A stretch of 30,827 bases of DNA from an uncultured Clostridia bacterium. Its GTDB lineage: Bacteria; Bacillota; Clostridia; Christensenellales; Borkfalkiaceae. The stretch lies in NCBI GenBank assembly GCA_947589585.1, contig CANQCA010000004.1, positions 1 through 30,827 on the forward strand, read 5' to 3'. Numbering within the stretch: the first letter of the stretch is position 1; every line of letters starts with the position of its first letter. The notes beneath the pieces are model-generated. The model had not been told where the DNA came from. It ran no database searches and was given only the letters and a program-made list of their open reading frames with translations. The position numbers and the translations under genes are program-made. Below are positions 28,179-30,827 of the stretch, piece by piece.

Positions 28179-29306
28179 ATGGAAAACAAAGAAATGGGCA
28201 TATCCGAAGATTCCGAAAACACCAAACCCGTTCTTTCGGAGGGCGAAACCGCAGAAACCGCATCCGCAGAAACCGTACCCGCAGAAGCAGTATCCGCAGA
28301 GGCCGAAACTTCCGCAGAGACGGAGGATCTCTCCGAGCGCGTCAAGATCCTGAGCCCCGCACGGTTGGTTCTCAAGCGGTTTTTCCGCTCAAAACTCTCC
28401 GTCATCGGGCTTGTTACGCTCCTTGTGCTCTATCTCGTCTGTTTCATCGGGCCGCTTTTTTCGGATATGAGCTACGATACCGTTGACCTCAACGGCGGGG
28501 AGAACACACAATCCACGACGATCACCTACACCGTAGATGGCGAGGACTACACGATGTACGATATCACGTACACCGCCTCCATCAACCGGAATGCGTATCC
28601 GAGCGCACAGCATTGGCTCGGAACGGATGAAAACGGGCGCGATGTTCTCATCCGCGTTCTGTACGGAGGGCAGATCTCGCTCACCATCGGTATTGTCGTC
28701 GTCGTGCTCGAGACAATCGTCGGCGTCATTCTCGGAGGCCTCGCAGGCTATTTCGGGAAGTGGGTCGATCAAATCATCATGCGCATTGTGGATATCTTCT
28801 ACTGTATTCCGCAAATGCCCATTTTGCTCATATGTAGCGCCATATTGCAGGCAAACGAGGTGAACGGCATCGCACGTATCTATTGGCTATGTCTGGTGCT
28901 CGTGTTTTTCGGGTGGTCGGGAACGGCACGGTTGGTACGAGGGCAGATCTTGTCCCTACGAGAACAGGAGTTTATGTTGGCGGAGCGCTCCATGGGCGTT
29001 CCGGCGCGACGAAAGATCTTCCTACACCTCATTCCCAACGTCTTGCCCCTCCTCATCGTGCAGATGACGCTCGGGCTCGGCGGAATTATCCTCACGGAGT
29101 CCACGCTCTCCTATCTCGGGCTCGGCGTTCCCATCCCGTACGCGACGTGGGGGAATATCATACAGGCGCTGCGCGATTTCAACACGTTGCAGTATCACTT
29201 CCACATTTGGGGCCCTCCCGGAATTTGTATTATGCTTGCCGTGTTGAGCTTCAACTTTGTCGGCGACGGGCTTCGGGATGCATTTGACCCCAAGATGAAG
29301 AAGTAG
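28179..29306 (+). CDS. oppC: Oligopeptide-type ABC transporter permease, OppC-like, 375 aa
   Basis: The second permease carries the OppC hallmark HWLGTDENGRDVLIRVLYGG at about 145-164. The EAA loop is at about 263-287 (QEFMLAERSMGVPARRKIF), followed by the TESTLSYLGLGVP segment and a VGDGLRDAFDPKMKK end. The first helix is at about 72-93, with more near 165-190, 205-225, 233-250, 285-308 and 347-362. The extracytoplasmic segment between helices 1 and 2 (about 95-145) is Thr/Tyr-rich. Before helix 1 lies an unusual Glu/Ala/Ser/Thr-rich cytoplasmic extension (residues 1-58) built partly from pentapeptide repeats. Its AGGAGG overlaps the oppB stop codon, so translation of the two is probably coupled. 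Confidence 0.95.
   Translation: MENKEMGISEDSENTKPVLSEGETAETASAETVPAEAVSAEAETSAETEDLSERVKILSPARLVLKRFFRSKLSVIGLVTLLVLYLVCFIGPLFSDMSYDTVDLNGGENTQSTTITYTVDGEDYTMYDITYTASINRNAYPSAQHWLGTDENGRDVLIRVLYGGQISLTIGIVVVVLETIVGVILGGLAGYFGKWVDQIIMRIVDIFYCIPQMPILLICSAILQANEVNGIARIYWLCLVLVFFGWSGTARLVRGQILSLREQEFMLAERSMGVPARRKIFLHLIPNVLPLLIVQMTLGLGGIILTESTLSYLGLGVPIPYATWGNIIQALRDFNTLQYHFHIWGPPGICIMLAVLSFNFVGDGLRDAFDPKMKK
28254..28319 (+). repeat. Fifteen-base repeats encoding ETxSA pentapeptides in OppC
   Basis: Residues 26-46 of the permease read ETASA, ETVPA, EAVSA, then EAETSA. At the DNA level each unit contains CCGCAGA with a 15-base period and one 18-base unit. The copies are imperfect. Such a tract can change copy number by slippage without shifting frame, altering only the length of the cytoplasmic tail. 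Confidence 0.7.
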
Positions 29307-29315
29307 GAAAGGGAC

Positions 29316-30485
29316 ATGAAAGAACAAGTGCAAGAGGAATTGCAAGAACAGGCGCAAGAACAGGCGCAGGCAGAAGTGAAAGGGGAGGAAGCTCCCGCTG
29401 CTCCCAAAAAGGAAAATCCCTTCGTCGTGGGGGCAAAAAAGCTCTTTCAAGCGGGGATCCCCCGCGCGTCGCTCTTCGATTACGAGAGTGCGCCGCCGAC
29501 GGAGGAGGAGCTCAAGGAAAATATCCTCATCGTCAACCACTTAAAAAAGTACTTCCCTGTCGAAACCAACCTCATCGGTCAGCCCATTCGCTATCTCAAA
29601 GCGGTGGACGATGTTTCCTTGCGTATTCCGTACGGAAAAACGCTTGGCGTCGTCGGCGAGTCGGGCTGCGGCAAGACGACGCTGGGAAGAACGCTTCTCG
29701 GTCTGTACGATAAAACGGCAGGCGAAGTGTATTTCGATGGAAAGGATATCACGAAATACGGCGATCGGCAGATGAATACCATCCGCAAGGATATGCAGGT
29801 CATCTTTCAGGATCCGTATTCCTCACTCTCGCCGCGCTTTACGGTGGGGGGGATCATCGGCGAAGGCGTTGCGGTGCACAAGATCGTGCCGCACAAAGAA
29901 ATCAAGGATTACGTCGTCAACCTCATGGAGCGTTGCGGGCTTCAACCGCAATATTACGAGCGTTACCCCTACGAGTTTTCAGGCGGACAGCGGCAGCGCA
30001 TCTGCATCGCGCGGGCGCTCGCCGTCAAGCCCAAATTCGTCGTGTGCGACGAGCCCGTCTCCGCGCTCGATGTGTCCATTCAGGCGCAGATCCTCAACTT
30101 GTTGCGGGAACTTCAAAAGGAGATGCAACTTGCATATATGTTCATCTCCCACGATTTGTCCGTCGTGCAACACGTGTCGGATGACGTCGGCGTCATGTAT
30201 CTCGGCAGCATGGTGGAGTGCGGCTCTACGGAGCGCATATTCAACAACCCCATGCACCCGTATACAAAGTCTCTCCTCTCCGCCGTTCCCGTCCCCGATC
30301 CGCGCAGCAAGCGCGAAAGGATCATTTTGCAGGGTTCTATCCCGAGCCCCGCGAACCCGCCTTCCGGTTGCCGTTTCCACACCCGTTGCCCCGAATGTAT
30401 GGAGATCTGCAAAACGCAGACGCCCGTGTACCGCGAGTACGAGGCGGGGCATTCGTGCGCTTGCCATCTCTATCCGCAGGAGTGA
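29316..30485 (+). CDS. oppF: Oligopeptide-type ABC transporter ATPase, OppF-like, 389 aa
   Basis: One of the two ATPases that power the importer on the cytoplasmic side. All ABC motifs are present: Walker A GESGCGKT (114-121), Q-loop Q165 in VIFQDPYSSLSPR, signature FSGGQRQR (221-228), Walker B FVVCDE (241-246) with E246, and H-loop H279. The PYSSLSPR segment and the C-terminal Cys-containing oligopeptide-family extension (GCRFHTRCPECMEIC, then HSCACHL) mark it as OppF type. The final cysteines could hold an iron-sulfur cluster, as reported for related DppD-type ATPases, but that is not shown here. About 68 residues precede the ABC domain, starting Gln/Glu-rich and then Pro/Ala/Lys-rich, longer than usual. 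The ribosome binding site (GGAAAGGG) is modest. It lies 9 bases after oppC. Confidence 0.95.
   Translation: MKEQVQEELQEQAQEQAQAEVKGEEAPAAPKKENPFVVGAKKLFQAGIPRASLFDYESAPPTEEELKENILIVNHLKKYFPVETNLIGQPIRYLKAVDDVSLRIPYGKTLGVVGESGCGKTTLGRTLLGLYDKTAGEVYFDGKDITKYGDRQMNTIRKDMQVIFQDPYSSLSPRFTVGGIIGEGVAVHKIVPHKEIKDYVVNLMERCGLQPQYYERYPYEFSGGQRQRICIARALAVKPKFVVCDEPVSALDVSIQAQILNLLRELQKEMQLAYMFISHDLSVVQHVSDDVGVMYLGSMVECGSTERIFNNPMHPYTKSLLSAVPVPDPRSKRERIILQGSIPSPANPPSGCRFHTRCPECMEICKTQTPVYREYEAGHSCACHLYPQE
29343..29366 (+). repeat. Perfect 12-base tandem duplication in oppF
   Basis: CAAGAACAGGCG occurs twice in direct succession, encoding QEQA-QEQA at residues 10-17. It begins the Gln/Glu-rich N-terminal extension. 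The exact identity suggests a recent in-frame duplication. Confidence 0.85.
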
Positions 30486-30488
30486 GAT

Positions 30489-30827
30489 ATGAAAGACAAG
30501 AAAGACAAGAAAAGTAGCTATATCGGGTTCAAAGAATCCCGCCAAATCGTTAAGTATAATAAAAAGCAGATCCGCTACTACGAAAAGCTGAAAAAGCGCA
30601 AACATATTCCGGAATCGGAATACCTCGTCACGATGCGCGACGAGAGGAACGTGGTCGAATTCGACGATCTCCACACCTTCTTTTTCACAGATACGGGTAC
30701 TGTCAAGGCGGTGGACGGGGTGAGTTTCGATATCCCCGCACACTCCACGGTAGGCGTCGTGGGCGAGAGCGGTTGCGGAAAATCGGTCACGTCGCTCTCC
30801 CTTTTGCGTCTCGTACAGGCGCCGCAG
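30489..30827 (+). CDS. oppD: Partial oligopeptide-type ABC transporter ATPase, OppD-like
   Basis: The gene starts 3 bases after the oppF stop. Its AGGAG (30478-30482) lies inside the end of oppF, and the window edge cuts it after 113 codons. The ABC domain begins near residue 55 (VVEFDDLHTFFFTDTG), followed by VKAVDGVSFDIP and Walker A GESGCGKS (92-99, Lys98). The TGTVKAVDGVSF and GKSVTSLSLLRL segments are typical of OppD/DppD rather than OppF. The first 54 residues are an unusual extension rich in Lys and Arg (MKDKKDKKSS, then KKQIRYYEKLKKRK). It forms the ATPase heterodimer with OppF. The signature, Walker B and C-terminal regions lie outside the window. Confidence 0.93.
   Translation, partial: MKDKKDKKSSYIGFKESRQIVKYNKKQIRYYEKLKKRKHIPESEYLVTMRDERNVVEFDDLHTFFFTDTGTVKAVDGVSFDIPAHSTVGVVGESGCGKSVTSLSLLRLVQAPQ

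Overview
The window looks like a chromosomal segment of a low-to-moderate GC, probably gut-associated, endospore-forming member of the Clostridia (Bacillota). This is inferred from AGGAGG ribosome binding sites, Gram-positive lipoprotein signal peptides, BspA-type LRR_5 surface proteins with InlB/Listeria-Bacteroides repeats, and a divergent gene whose start resembles the membrane domain of the sporulation protein SpoIIE, preceded by a Spo0A-box-like heptamer. No species can be named from the sequence alone.

Layout. Bases 1-388 hold the 5' end of a minus-strand membrane protein gene (SpoIIE-like). Bases 389-800 are an AT-rich divergent intergenic region with a strong sigma-A-type promoter facing right (TTGACA, 17 bp, extended TAAAAT) and a 20-bp perfect-arm palindrome in the transcribed leader. 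Everything from 801 to the right edge is on the plus strand, with gaps of 51, 130, -1, 12, 12, 27, 15, 9, 9 and 3 bases. No convincing terminator or second promoter was found, so it may be one operon of more than 30 kb.

The first two thirds (801-24485) encode a 79-aa single-pass membrane protein and five very large or medium exported proteins. These are a 2328-aa LRR_5 lipoprotein, a 2450-aa cell-surface subtilase carrying its own LRR_5 array and a C-terminal membrane anchor, LRR_5 lipoproteins of 969 and 1604 aa, and a 391-aa lipoprotein with a beta-helix/GLUG-like domain. The four lipoproteins share InlB-type repeats just after the lipidated cysteine.

The last third (24513-30827) encodes an oligopeptide-type ABC importer: solute-binding lipoprotein, two permeases, an OppF-type ATPase and the start of an OppD-type ATPase cut by the window edge.

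The order suggests a working model, which is inference: surface LRR proteins bind or scaffold a substrate, the LRR-armed subtilase degrades protein at the cell surface, and the Opp system imports the peptides. It would be a protein-use counterpart of a polysaccharide utilisation locus. No RNA genes, CRISPR arrays, insertion sequences or attachment sites were seen.
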